From positions 1-64,000 of the forward strand of contig JAULBX010026829.1 of NCBI GenBank assembly GCA_032358255.1: a stretch of 64,000 nt of DNA, in the 5' to 3' direction. This DNA is from Heterotrichella gracilis (taxonomy: Eukaryota; Sar; Xanthophyceae; Tribonematales; Xanthonemataceae). Below, piece after piece: positions 23,262-35,000 of the stretch. The translations under genes and the position numbers were made by a program. The first letter of the stretch is position 1. Each line of letters begins with the position of its first letter. The notes beneath the pieces are model-generated. The model was not told the origin of the DNA. It did no database searches and saw only the letters and a program-made list of their open reading frames with translations.

Positions 23262-24907
23262 ACCAGGTGTGTGTATGATAGTGTGGGTTGCAGGTTTTGT
23301 TTTGCGCCACAGCCTTTGTAGTTGTGGGGGCCGCAGGGCAAAGCTGGTTTGTACCTTGTATTAGTAGGCTGGTCTGATGCCCATGTTCAGCATGTTTTGC
23401 TGCCCACCCTAGTATGCCGGTGGCGTTCATTCTGACTGGACACGGGTGTCTTGGCATGGGGGCCTTGGCACGATGCCAGCTGTTTCTTGTTGTGGGGTCC
23501 CTGACCTGGGCTGTTGCTCATGCTTTCTGATACCGCGTGACAGTTGATACACAGCTGGGAACTGTTGCTCTGTGCGGTGTCCCCAGGTTGTCAGTTACGC
23601 TAGCATGTGGTTTTGGCCCGGCAAGTTTCAGCAACCGGCCCATTGCTGCTGTGAACCACACCATGCAGGGCCGCTGCCAATTCTTCACATATGTACCCCG
23701 TTTATTGATGAGATACGCAGTAGATGTTGAAAATCGCCTGTGTACCTTGGGGAGCTGATTCTTGGTTACCCAGTGTGTTGATATTTCAGTGTGAAGGTAC
23801 CCCGTGTTGGGAACGCCACTTTACCTTAGCCTGTTGTATGTTTGATTATTTTGTCGCGCTGAGTTCTGTGGGGGTTGTTTTCTAGATTTGGGTTTCAGTT
23901 TGGGCTTCCAGGACCCACCTCCTACAAAGTAGCACAGCAGCCTTAGAAAGAAATGAAAAAGAACGTTAAAAGCAAAAGAACGTTTAAAGCATAAATAAGG
24001 CGGCATAGTAGCCATAGTAGTCCAGTCTTAGTACCATGCTTTGCGCTGGTTGATCACTACCGTTTGTTAGCCCCCCCCACCTGTCCTTGTGGCACCACTG
24101 AACACCAGTGAAACCAGCACTGCTGAGCAATATCTGCTCTCTTGCGCCTAGCCTAGCCTAGAAAATCTGCGCCTTTTGCTGCGTGCCCAATTTCAGGGGT
24201 TTGTAACGCGAACTCTTTGGGCACTCATAGCGGGCTAGGGGTACCTGATTTTGCCCCCTGTCTTTCACCTACACCTCTTTGCAAGTTCACCAGCTGGGCA
24301 CCCAAGTTTTGGTGGGTACGCCCAAGTTCAACTGTTGGACAAATGTGGCCAAAACCCCAGGCAAAGCCCTGCCTTGGACACCTCGTTCTAGAACTGTATT
24401 GCCCTCACCCTATGACTACCGGTAGCTAGAGAGCACCTGCCCCCTTTGTTTGTGGCTGCTTCAAGAGGGGTGCACGGCCACTAGTCTGCTGCATAAGCGA
24501 AGGTCTCACTTCCATAACGCCGCAACTCTGGTTCTGGATCCCAACGCTTTGTGCAGACACGACCCACAACGGTCGAAGCTGTGCGGCATGTCTGGCGATG
24601 CCACAACTTGGTCGCTATCTCAACCTGGCAGCATCGTCGTTGTTGCGTGACCCTTCCACGTTACAAGCTTCCCCCTTCGGTCTAGATGCTCCCAAGCCGT
24701 ACCCTGGGTGGATATACAGCTGTAGGTGGCAAGCAAACAGAGGCTATCAGCTGAAACACCCCCTCCTTCCCCAACATTGCTACCCGCACACAGTGAGTAG
24801 CTTTCCTTTGGGTGGGAACACGGGCTATGCTTTGTACACACCCTGGTCTGCCACGGCCACCAAGGCTTGTTTCCTGGGAGGCAAGGCCACACCAACACTG
24901 CCCACTC
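23262..24907. other. Spacer between DJ-1-like and 407-aa genes
   Basis: No gene recognised. A long frame upstream of 24908 (from 24598) shows no conserved features. A short CCTAGCCTAGCCTAG run lies near 24150. The promoter of the next gene presumably lies here. Confidence 0.4.
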
Positions 24908-27900
24908 ATGCAGATCAGCACAGGCTCCCTGAGTGGCCAGCTCTTGCCAGGGCGAGCCATACCTCTCAAGGGCCTCGCCACTGCCAAGCCATACACTGCT
25001 ACACGCCCCCAGGCAGTCGCCAGTGCTCAGATGCAGGACAGCAGCCACCCGGTTGAGCCCCAGTACCTGGCCCCAGACGTTGAAGCTAGGGCGGAAGCAG
25101 AGGGTGCACCCCACACCAAGCGGGGTCAACACATTGATGGGTCGCTGTCCCTGGCCCTGGAGCCCGAAGTCTTGCAGGAGGGCAGCTCAGAAACGCTGGA
25201 GGATGGATTGGAAGATAGGTGCGCTGACCCTCCCACCATGGTACCACCACCCACCCACCGACCCCACCATCCACCACATGCCTCTTGCCTGCACAGCCAG
25301 AGCCGTAGAAAGTCAGCGCATATCATAAATTAAGGTATAGGGTGTGCTCAGGCAGCAAATCACCTCTTCATATGCGTATGCGTGCCAGGCGGTGCACCAC
25401 ACGGTGCGAGTGTAGTGCCGAATTCTCACCCTTGCACACCCTCTCCCCACAGGCCCCTGGAGCCGGAGGCACAGGCTACACAGGCACACACACAGGCACA
25501 GGGCAAGGACCTCTTCAAGGACCTCCAGCACAACATGCAGCAGACGGTAGCGCGCGTGCAGGCCGCCGTCCCCGAGTATGACACCTCTCGCCCAGCTGTG
25601 CTGAATATGGTGCTGCTGCCGCTCAAGCTGGGGCCTGTGCTGCTGGCTAAGATGACGTGGGAGCTGCTGCGCAGGATGCCATCCGAAGGTGAGGACGGTT
25701 GCCTAGGGTTTAGGGAGTAGGGTTAGCAAATGCTCACGTGATCGTATCCTCCACATGCCTTCTGGAGGTGATCATGCTGCTCCGGGTTAGGGATGAGGGA
25801 TTAGGATTCGGGTTAGAGGTTCATGGTGTTTTATATACTAGGGTTCAGGGTTGAGGGCATTTGCCCGGGGAGCACACATGTAATTGAGTTCCATCCTTGC
25901 ATGTCCACCTTGCCTGCCTGCCCTTCTACCCATCAATGCATGTGCTGCTCATGCTCCCCACTTCATTGCATGCCGATCACAGTTGCACAACAGTACGAGG
26001 TATTCCAGAGGCCATCGCCTCGATGTGACTTCGGCTTCTTGCTTTGTGTGGCCCTCAAGGGCTACCACTGGATTGAATCATGCTGGCATCCACTTATGGC
26101 AAAGTCGGCAAACTTACTGATGCTGGCGTAGCCATGCAAATCATTTGGGTGATTGTGGTGCCAGGCACATCCCTATTCAGCATTGGCCCGATAAACCATC
26201 CTTACTTAAGCTCTCAAAACAGTGCTTCCCCTTTTATAAAGCGCCCTCATGCCTTGCAACCGCACCGCAGGTTTGTACTCCGCCCTTGCGCACCAAATCA
26301 TGGTGGCGGCAGACAGCGGCGCATTGGGCGAGCTGGCGGACGCCGCTGACCTGGCCATGCGCCTGGGTGCCAAGCACATCCTGGTGATGGTGAGCGTGAC
26401 GTTGGTGGCCCTCAAGCGCGCTGACGTGGCGGGGGCGCTGGCCTGGGCGGCCATGCAGCGCGAGTATGTGTCCACCGTGGACAAGCTGTCCCAGGGCATG
26501 GTGGAGGGGGGCTACTTGGAGGAGGTGGCGCAGGTGACGAAGTGCGCGGACGCCGCTTCTGAAGGTACGCACGCGCACTGCATCACATGGCTTTGCTATA
26601 TGGATTGAAGTGTTGTTTGGGGTAAGGGGGTAGGGGGTTCATGTGGGGGATGGCAGCAATGCATCCACAGCAGTCCAGCTACCTCAAGAGCATGGTGGAG
26701 GGAGAGTCTCTCAATATGTGCACCTGGCCTGCAAGCAGTCCCCCCATAGGCAGACACTGCCCCCGCCTGGCACCAGACATGAACCCCCATAAAAGCCTAA
26801 AAGTGGCCTTGGAAATTTACCATTTTCCCCTTTCTTACACCATGCTTTCATTGCCGCAGGCCTGCACCGCCCCCGCCTGGCCCAAGTGATGACCCTCCCT
26901 GTGGTCACCCTGGTGCAAAGGGGATTCACCGACCGCATGGCTGCAGTCACCACACGCCTGCTGGACCTCGAAATGGATGAGGTGGGGCCAGCGCTTGCAT
27001 GGATGTGGTGTTACATGTCACAATCTGCAAATGATGATTAGGATGCAAGTCATCCTAGCACTGTTTCTTAACCCATGTATTCTCCCTGGGTGGCAGTAGT
27101 CTCCTTGTGTCATTATTCTCCTGGCACTGTTTATCAGCATATGTTCCCTCCCTGGCTGGGCAGTAGTCTCCTTGCTATTGACTGGCTCGTGGGTGTTTCC
27201 AAGATCAAATCATCAAATCGATTTATGATGAGAGTGAATGGAGGCTTGGATGGTTGCAGGTGGTGCTGCAGCTGATGCTGGACATAGCAATTCATTACAT
27301 CATCAAATTGAGTCATGATAATATGTAATAGAGGTTTGGCTGGTTGCAGGTGGTGCTGCAGCTGATGCTGGCCATTGCAAATGGCGGGAATGCAGATGTG
27401 GTGGCTGACATTGGCTTGGCACAGTTGGACGCGGGCCACACGGGGCACCTGGCCAAGGTGGGAATAGGCCTCACATCTCACTTTTTAAAATGCCTGCAAT
27501 ACCATTACCATTACCCATTACCATTATTACTTGAACACTGCATCTGGGAAGTGGAAAAGGCTTGATTGGGACGTGTTTATCAGCTGGGTTTGGGTGGTCT
27601 GGGTGGGCATGTTGCATTCCGGGGAGTTTGCAAATTCATGTGAAATGGGGGAATGAAGATGTACATTAATTTGGAGAGGATACTGTGGTAATTTATCTTG
27701 GGATAAAAGCTGGGTAGCACAATGCCATGCTTGCATTTGGCTGACCGCAAACCCGGCTGTACTGCTAGAATGCATATGAATTGACTGGTACATTACATGT
27801 GTTTGTTGGTTTGTAATTTACATTCCATGTTCTGCAGATGGCTGGCAACCTGCTGAGCTCGGGCCACGTCTCGGCTGCCGGCCGCATCAGCGCTGCATTG

Positions 27901-27990
27901 GCGACAGCTGGGTTTGCCCAGCTGACTGGCCAGACGGAGCGCCCCAAGGGCGATGTGGAGGAAGCAAAGCAGACCGCGGGCAGGACATGA
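24908..27990 (+). CDS. Unrecognised 407-aa protein, possibly plastid-targeted
   Basis: I do not recognise this family. Exons: 24908-25218, 25453-25688, 26271-26564, 26860-26981, 27350-27457, 27838-27990; phases agree at all junctions and TGA ends at 27990. The first ~50 residues are rich in Ser, Thr, Ala, Leu and Arg with few acids (MQISTGSLSGQLLPGRAIP), like an organelle transit peptide. An acidic linker follows. From about residue 105 the protein is helical and alanine-rich: DLFKDLQHNMQQTVARVQ, NMVLLPLKLGPVLLAKMTWE, ELADAADLAMRLGAKHIL, ALAWAAMQREYVSTVDKL, VVLQLMLAIANGGNADVV. A helical-repeat or coiled fold is likely. AATAAA lies at 28018-28023, just after the stop. Exon 5 and the 3' end both have nearby echoes. 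Confidence 0.75.
27050..27178 (+). repeat. ~70-bp tandem duplication in intron 4
   Basis: Two copies of a unit with CCTRGCACTGTTT...CCCTGGSTGGCAGTAGTCTCCTTG lie head to tail. Confidence 0.7.
27225..27300 (+). repeat. Echo of exon 5 start of the 407-aa gene
   Basis: Lies in intron 4. It repeats TGGTTGCAGGTGGTGCTGCA and GCTGATGCTGGMCAT, including the acceptor, plus ~40 bp of flanking intron (ATCAAATYGAKTYATGAT). It is 90-100 bp upstream of the true exon. Confidence 0.85.
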
Positions 27991-28116
27991 AGCGGGCAGA
28001 GTGGAGGATTTTGAAATAATAAACGGCCTTGCTTGCATGGATATGTAGGTTGAGGGCTGCCAGATAGGATTCTTTAATTGACCTGTCATGGTGAATGACA
28101 CAATGGAATTTTGGGG

Positions 28117-28190
28117 GAAGCACAGCAGACCGCGGGCAGGGCCTGAAGGGTGCAGAGCGCAGTATGCTGGTATTGGAAAATAAATAGCCT
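28117..28190 (+). repeat. Echo of the 407-aa gene 3' end
   Basis: GAAGCACAGCAGACCGCGGG and onward repeats 27961-28030 (GAAGCAAAGCAGACCGCGGG), through the stop region and an AATAAA-containing tail (AAAATAAATAGCC). Confidence 0.8.
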
Positions 28191-28577
28191 GTGCGTCAGT
28201 AAGTGTATGATGTTAGCGCTGCTGGCAGCTTCATAGCAGTGCTGGCATTAGCTGTGGTTTCTTAGCTGGTCTGCCATGGGAGGTGATACAAGGGGGTGTG
28301 TAGGAAGCGAAAGAAACGTACTGCAGTGCTGCGTTCTTTATTTCGAAGTAGCTGAGGGATTGCTGTGTGGTTTTAATTTAGGCAGACTACCTTATAATTG
28401 AGGGTTTGCATTGCTGAACAACGTGTATGCCCAGAGCAGCTCCTTTTTAGGGGTGTTATTTAGGTAGGGTGATTTGTTTGCAGTTAGTAAAGTGTTGCTA
28501 ATGGAGCATTAATGATACTGAAATGGTTGATATGGCTAAATAGCTTAGCAAGAATTAGACATCTAGTGTTTGCCAAA

Positions 28578-28755
28578 TTGGGGTAGGCATAAAGGTGTTC
28601 GCACAGGTGGATCACAGTACAACAGTATCGTCTGGCGTATGGCCAGACACCAACGCCTCAAGGTTATTCCAGGATACATGCTCATTGTGCACTTGTGTAA
28701 CAAACGGTACAAGCACAGCCGTCTGCAAGCCAGGGCACCTTTATGCCTACCCCAA
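28578..28755. mobile_element. MITE-like element with 20-bp perfect inverted ends
   Basis: TTGGGGTAGGCATAAAGGTG at 28578-28597 is an exact reverse complement of 28736-28755. The element is 178 bp long with no coding capacity, as in a miniature inverted-repeat DNA transposon. No clear target-site duplication was found, so the family cannot be named. Confidence 0.6.
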
Positions 28756-29065
28756 GTGCTCAAAGAAATTGGCAGGATATACGATTTTGAAAAATAAAGG
28801 GTTATTAAGGAAATGTGGATTCTTTTCCGGGCAACTGAAGACTACGTAACGGCTCGCACCTCTCGAAACAGCCACCATAACCTGCTCCTCTTCACACCGT
28901 TCCTTCCGCTGCCACGTCCTGTCCGTGTTGTAGAGACTAGCGCAGCGCAGCTCCTTTCCCAGTCGCTACCGTCCGTTCCGGAGCGTGCCTTGCTTGATGG
29001 CCTAACCACACTCCCCTTCCCTTTCCAGCGCACGCTCGCGCTGCAGCACGGCGCGTTTCGGTGGG

Positions 29066-32000
29066 ATGTCTTCCCCGTTGTCCTCCTCCCTCCCAGCTGT
29101 TTCGCCATCTGCGTGGGTGGGCCCTGTGAGGGTGGTGGGGCCCTGGGCGCGGGGTAACCCTACTGGCACCCGGCCCTTTCACCCACGAACCGAGACCCTC
29201 CCGCGGATCGGCAGGGCCAAGAGGGTGCCTTCGGTGGTTGCAAGCGTTGCAAGCTCACCGCAGCAAACGTACTCTAAGGACGGCCTGGTAAGGGCAGCGG
29301 TTGGACGCATGGTCATGCATGTCGGTTCCAGAATGTGCGCATGGGGCCCGCCTAGGACGGTGCCAGCAGGTGTTTGCGTGCTCAACACGCATGCATGCAT
29401 ATGTAATGGCGTGAGAACAGCGCATACATAGCAGTCTGGGCGTGATCTGGGTCGCTGCGATCCATATGGTGATGCCAAGTGGGTAGCTACCTGTTTTGGC
29501 CAGCATGCCACCTATGGGCACACACTGTGTGCATACCCTCACTTAGCCACGTGTCCTGATTGACTTATAGCATAGTAATCCGCCGCTTTTGGGTACGATT
29601 CTACTTGATGGTAGTGAGGCAGAGGCTCCCTCCTACAAACATGCCTCAAGACCAACCCGTAGGGCTAGTCTGCGGCCCAAACCCTAAGGTTTGACACCTT
29701 AGACGCTAAGCTCTTCTGCTCCCTAGCACGGTCCCTGCAACACTACATCCAACAGGATGACGGAATAGCACAACAGTATAACTACCGCTGCACCATTTTC
29801 GGTTCTTAGGCGATCTCTGCCCATCCCCGGGAGAGGCATGTACGGCGCAAGGTTGCACATACGCCACGCACCACCACTCTACCACCCACCGCCGTTTCAC
29901 CCACCACCCTCCATACCGAAGTACTGACCTCCCCGCTTGCACCCTGTTGTTGCTCACCCCCTTGCCACGTGTCACCCCGCAGGACATTGCAGCAGCAGAC
30001 GGCCAGCTGGCGGCGCACGAGGGGCACCTGCGGTACAGATATGCGCAGGTAGGTCGAGGGTTTTGGGGTTAACGGTTTAAGGGTATCACAGCTAGTCGGC
30101 GGCGCTCGAGGGGTACAGATATGCGCAGGGAGGGTCGAAGGTCTAGGATTTGGGGCTTGGCACTGGGTGCTTGCCAGCATGACCGAACAAGGGGCACCTG
30201 CGGGTACAGATGTGGTAGGGCTGAAAGGGTTTCTAGGGTTTCGGGTCACCTGCGGTATAGACATCTGCATATATGGTAGGGCAGCGCAGGGTTTAGGTCA
30301 GGGTGCACGGTTTGGGCCAGGGTTTAGGGGGTAATGTCAGGGTGCATGTGTGTCACTTGGGTTCACGCTGCGCCTGACAAACAGGTGGACTTTAAAGCTG
30401 AAGTCCACCTGCGACAAGAGGTACCTGAGTTGCAGACACGATCATGATGATGGAGTAGGGCAATACAGAATAGGGCAAGACACGTTTGTTGTATGTGCGT
30501 GATCATGGAATAGGGCACGACATGCTTGTTGTATATGCATGGTCATGGAGTAGGGCAAGACATGGTTATCGTATTCGCACGATCATGGGGTAGGCCAAGA
30601 CATGCTTATTGTACATGCATGATCATGGATTAGGGCAAGACATGCTTGTTGTGTATGCACGCTGTGCTCACTCCCCTTGCCTGCGCAGTTCCTGGCCACC
30701 AAGCAGCGCATCGAGGAGACCGCAGGCAGCCTGGAGGAGTTTGCAAAGGTGGGGAGGGCAAAATCCTAAACCCTAAAGCCCAAACCTTAAACCCTAGATC
30801 CTAAGCAGCGCATAGAGGAGACCGCAGGCAGCCTGGAGGAGTTTGCAAAGGTGGGGAGGGCAAAACCCTAAACCCTAAAGCCCAAACCCTAAACCCTAGA
30901 TCCTAAGCAGCGCATAGAGGAGACCGCAGGCAGCCTGGAGGAGTTTGCAAAGGTGGGGGGGCAAAACCCTAAACCCTAAAGCCCAAACCCTAAACCCTAG
31001 ATCCTAAGCAGCACATAGAGGAGACCGCAGGCGGCCTGGAGGAGTTCACAAAGGTGGGGAGGGCAAAACCCTAAACCCTAAAGTTCACACCATGTGCCCT
31101 ATATCCTAAACAGCGCACAGAGGAGACCGCAGGCCTCCTGGAGGTCGCAATGGTGGGGGAAGGGCCAAAACCCTGGACTGGCAAAACCCTGTGTAAGGTT
31201 TTGGGGAGGCCAGGCAAACCCCTGCACATGTGCATGGTAGATGTTAATGCAAGCTGATGCAACTTGATGGCCCCTCCCCTCCCAAGACACACACAGGAAC
31301 AGGTCCCCACACCCTGTTCAGATACCCACCCACGCACCCACGCACACGCACCGCTTCATGACGCCATGAGAGGTTGCAAAATCGACTTGTGCATGCCCGG
31401 GCACCGCTTCGCACCGTGATCACCTCATGCACACCCCTGCTTGCACCCTACCCTTTCTATGCGCAATGCCCTAACGTAGGGTCCATCGCTCACCCTCCAG
31501 TGCCACCATCCCTTCCACCACTGCATTTTCACAAATTAAGGGACGGGTTCCCTGATTGACTCTTGACTTGCGGGGCTATGTGTACCTGGTATGCCGCCGT
31601 ATCTTCGCTGTGGCGTTTCTTTTCTTTTCTTTGTTCTCATGTGGGCTTTCCTCCCCCCGTGCAGGGCTATGAGTTTGGCGGCTTCTCCAAGGTTGGTGAT
31701 GGGGTTGTGTACCGCGAGTGGTGCCCCGCCGCCCAGGCTGTGCAGCTGATCGGGGAGTTCAACAACTGGGGGGGCACGTGGATGGAGCGGGACGAGTTTG
31801 GCTGGTGGAGCGTCACGCTGCCTAACGGTGGGTGTTGAGTCTGGGTAAGGTTTTGGGCTCAGGCTTGGGGGCCGCCTGCCATGGGGTTAGGGTGTCAATA
31901 TTTAGGGCTTGGGGTTTTGTGTTCAGTAGAAAATAGATATAATAATGTATGAATGAATAAATTGCTGAACCAACGTAAAGGAATGATGTCAGATGTAAAC

Positions 32001-35000
32001 AGTTATCTGTGTATTCGCTTCATCCAGTAAATATATGCAAGCCGGACAGGGCTTGGGTGGTAATCTTACCGAGAACCCTACCTGAATCCCTATCCCAGAA
32101 CACTAGCTAAACCCCATCCGCCCCTTTTTCCGCAGGCCCCGGTGGCGAGCCAGCCATCCCCCACGCATCTAAAGTGAAGGTCCGAATGCAGACCCCCGGG
32201 GGGTGGTGGGTTGACCGCATTCCGGCCTACATTTCGTGGGCCACAGTGGAGGCCGGCAAGATGGGGGCCAAATACGACGGGGTGTATTGGGACCCTCCCA
32301 AGGGGGAGCGCCACGAATGGTGCGTGATGGGGAGGGGAGGAGGGGGGTGATAGGTGGAGTAGTACAGGACTTTAGTAGTGACTAGGGTGATTAATACCTG
32401 TCGCGCTGAGACACCTTGCGAGACTGGAATGGGACAAAATTGAAGCTGTGTTAGTGCCGTCTGTGTGGGGTGTTGCATGTTGGGGATGTGCGTTGTCTGA
32501 TTTTGGTGGGGAGATTGTATCGATTTGAGATCGGGTGGATCCGCTGCATGCACCTGGGGGTTGCGTGTCGACGCTCAAAGGACCCACACTACGCACCCCC
32601 TGCAGGCGCCACCCATGCCCCACCCCGTCCCCCCTCTCCCTCCGCATGTCTGAGGCGCATGTGCATGTCCACCACACCACACATCCTTCCACCCCCAACT
32701 CCCTGCCCATCTACGAAGCATGCATGCCATACCAATTACCCCCACGCCCTCCGCATGAGGCGCACGTGTACATGCCCCCAACCCCCCACCCACACCCACC
32801 CTCGCCACCCCCACCCGCAGGGCCCACCCTCGCCCCTCCGCCCCCCGCTCCCTGCGCATCTACGAGGCGCACGTGGGCATGGCCTCCGAGGAACCCAAAG
32901 TGGGGTCCTACACCGAGTTCAAGGACAATGTGCTGCCCCGGGTGAAGAAGCTGGGGTACAATGCCATCCAGCTGATGGCGGTGCAGGAGCACGCCTACTA
33001 CGGGTCGTTTGGGTACCATGTGACCAACCCCTTTGCGGTGTCGTCCAGATCGGGCACCCCGGAAGAGCTCAAGGTGAACGGAAGTTTTTGGTATATTTTT
33101 GGGGTTTTTTTGGGGTTCAAGGTGTAGGGTGTAGGGTGCAGCGCCATCCGGCTGATGGCGGTGCTAAAGCTCAAGATTGGGGAACCCTACTCAACCCTTC
33201 TCGGAGGCGCTGATCGAGGAGGCCCATAGCCTAGGCATGGTGGTCCTGCTGGACATGGTGCACTGCCACATCAGCAGCATGTTACCCTTGTCAAGACCCC
33301 ACCAAAAATCCCAGATAAGAAACCCTTATCCAAAACCCCACAAATTTACCAGCTTCAACCCTAGCACAACCCTTCCCGCAGGCGCTGATCGACGAGGCCC
33401 ACCGCATGGGCATCGTGGTCCTGCTGGACGTGGTGCACAGCCACATCAGCAGCAACGCAGACGATGGACTGGCGGGCTTTGACTTTGGCCAGCCAGGGGA
33501 GAGCAACTATTTCCTGACTGGGGATGCGGGGTACCATCAGGCATGGGACAGCAGGCTGCTGAACTACAGTGGCTATGAGACGCTGCGCTACCTGCTGTCG
33601 AATGTGAGGTGGTGGCTGGAGGAATACAGGTAAATGCAACGCTTAGCCCTGAACGGGAAGGAATAAGCACAAAAGGATGTTATATAAATTGCGGTTATGG
33701 ATGGGGTTGGTTTTTTGCAGGGACCCCACCCAGTGTCTTTCCCCTAAAACAAAATTTTGTCATGTTTATTTTCATTATCACTACTACAAGCAGTTAAATG
33801 TTGTATGTACAGGTTTCCCCGGTGCTTTCTTCCTGCTTTTAATCCTTTGCTTTGTTTCCCCTCAGGTTTGACGGGTTCCGCTTCGACGGCGTGACCAGCA
33901 TGCTGTACCACCACCACGGCATCGGGGTGGGGTTCAGCGGGGACTACAACGAGTACTTCTCCGCAGCAACCAACGTGGATGCGGTGGTGTACCTCATGCT
34001 GGCCAATGACCTCATTCACAGGCTGCTGCCACAGGTGGGGGGGCGGAAAACATCATATCATAATCTTGATTTTATTCACAGGATAAAGTTTTCTTTAACG
34101 ACCCTTAAACTCCTTAACGACCCTTACACCTACCTGTGTGGGGGTGTGCCTCTTGCTGGCCAATGACCTCATTCACAGGCTGCTGCCGCAGGTGGGGTGA
34201 GGGGGGGAGGTGGGGGTGGGCAAGGTATTAAGATATTTATAGGACCCCTTATTCATATTTCATTACCCTTGGGATGGGGATGGGGGTGCTTGGGCAGTTG
34301 TCCCCGGTGAGGGGCCCACCACAAGTGGTGCATATCATATGTGACGTGGCAGCGCACCTTTTTGCCAGCATAGGTGACGAAAGGGCCCTCGCCTGTTTAG
34401 GGTTTAGGGTTTTGTGCCAGCAGCATATGGCAGGGCAGCCTTTTGCCAGCATGAATGACAAGGATGTTGCGTTTGGCAAGCTTGGTGTGGCCACTGCCGC
34501 CAACAAGGTGCCTCTCCGCACCCGGCCTCTTGGCCCAGGGGAGAGGCCTCTAGATGGTGGCAGTGGTCCGCACCAAGCTTGGTGAAGGCGAGATGTTTGT
34601 CATTCATGCTGCCAAAAAGCTGCTCTGACACGTCAACGGCCTCAGTTTCGGGGCTCTCCTGTGGCATGGGCGTTCACACAAAGGGGTTACACTCCACATC
34701 CTGTCACACATGTGGTGCACATTGCACCGCCTCTTCCTCCATCCATCCCCTCCCCCACCATCCCATCACGTTTGCGAAGGAAGTATCGGGCACGCAGACA
34801 CTGGGCAGCCCAGTGGCCTTGGGGCCGAGTATCTCCTCACCTCCCCCCGCCACCCACGCAACCCCCATCCACCTCCCTACCCCACCCAATCCCCAACCCC
34901 TTCCGCCTGTGTTCCCACGCAAACCCCAACCTACACATCTTTCTCTGGCCGCCACGTTGGCCGATGCTGTATCATGCATGCCCTCGCCGTGCCGCCCTGT

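Larger units (their letters stand above)
27991..29065. other. Spacer, 407-aa gene to branching enzyme
   Basis: Contains an echo of the upstream gene's 3' end and a MITE-like element. No further gene seen; the branching-enzyme promoter and 5' UTR should lie in the last few hundred bases, where I saw no named motif. Confidence 0.5.

Noticed and set aside
24598-24907. Upstream coding sequence of the 407-aa gene
   Set aside because: Frames are interrupted and not conserved-looking; the ATG at 24908 opens a transit-peptide-like sequence.
30749-31090. Chromosome end or telomere-proximal position
   Set aside because: CCCTAAA units are dispersed through introns across the window and both flanks contain ordinary genes; no long uninterrupted array.
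33203-33285. Extra branching-enzyme exon
   Set aside because: It duplicates exon 7's start; splicing it in would repeat the first catalytic region and the His motif is altered to VHCHIS.
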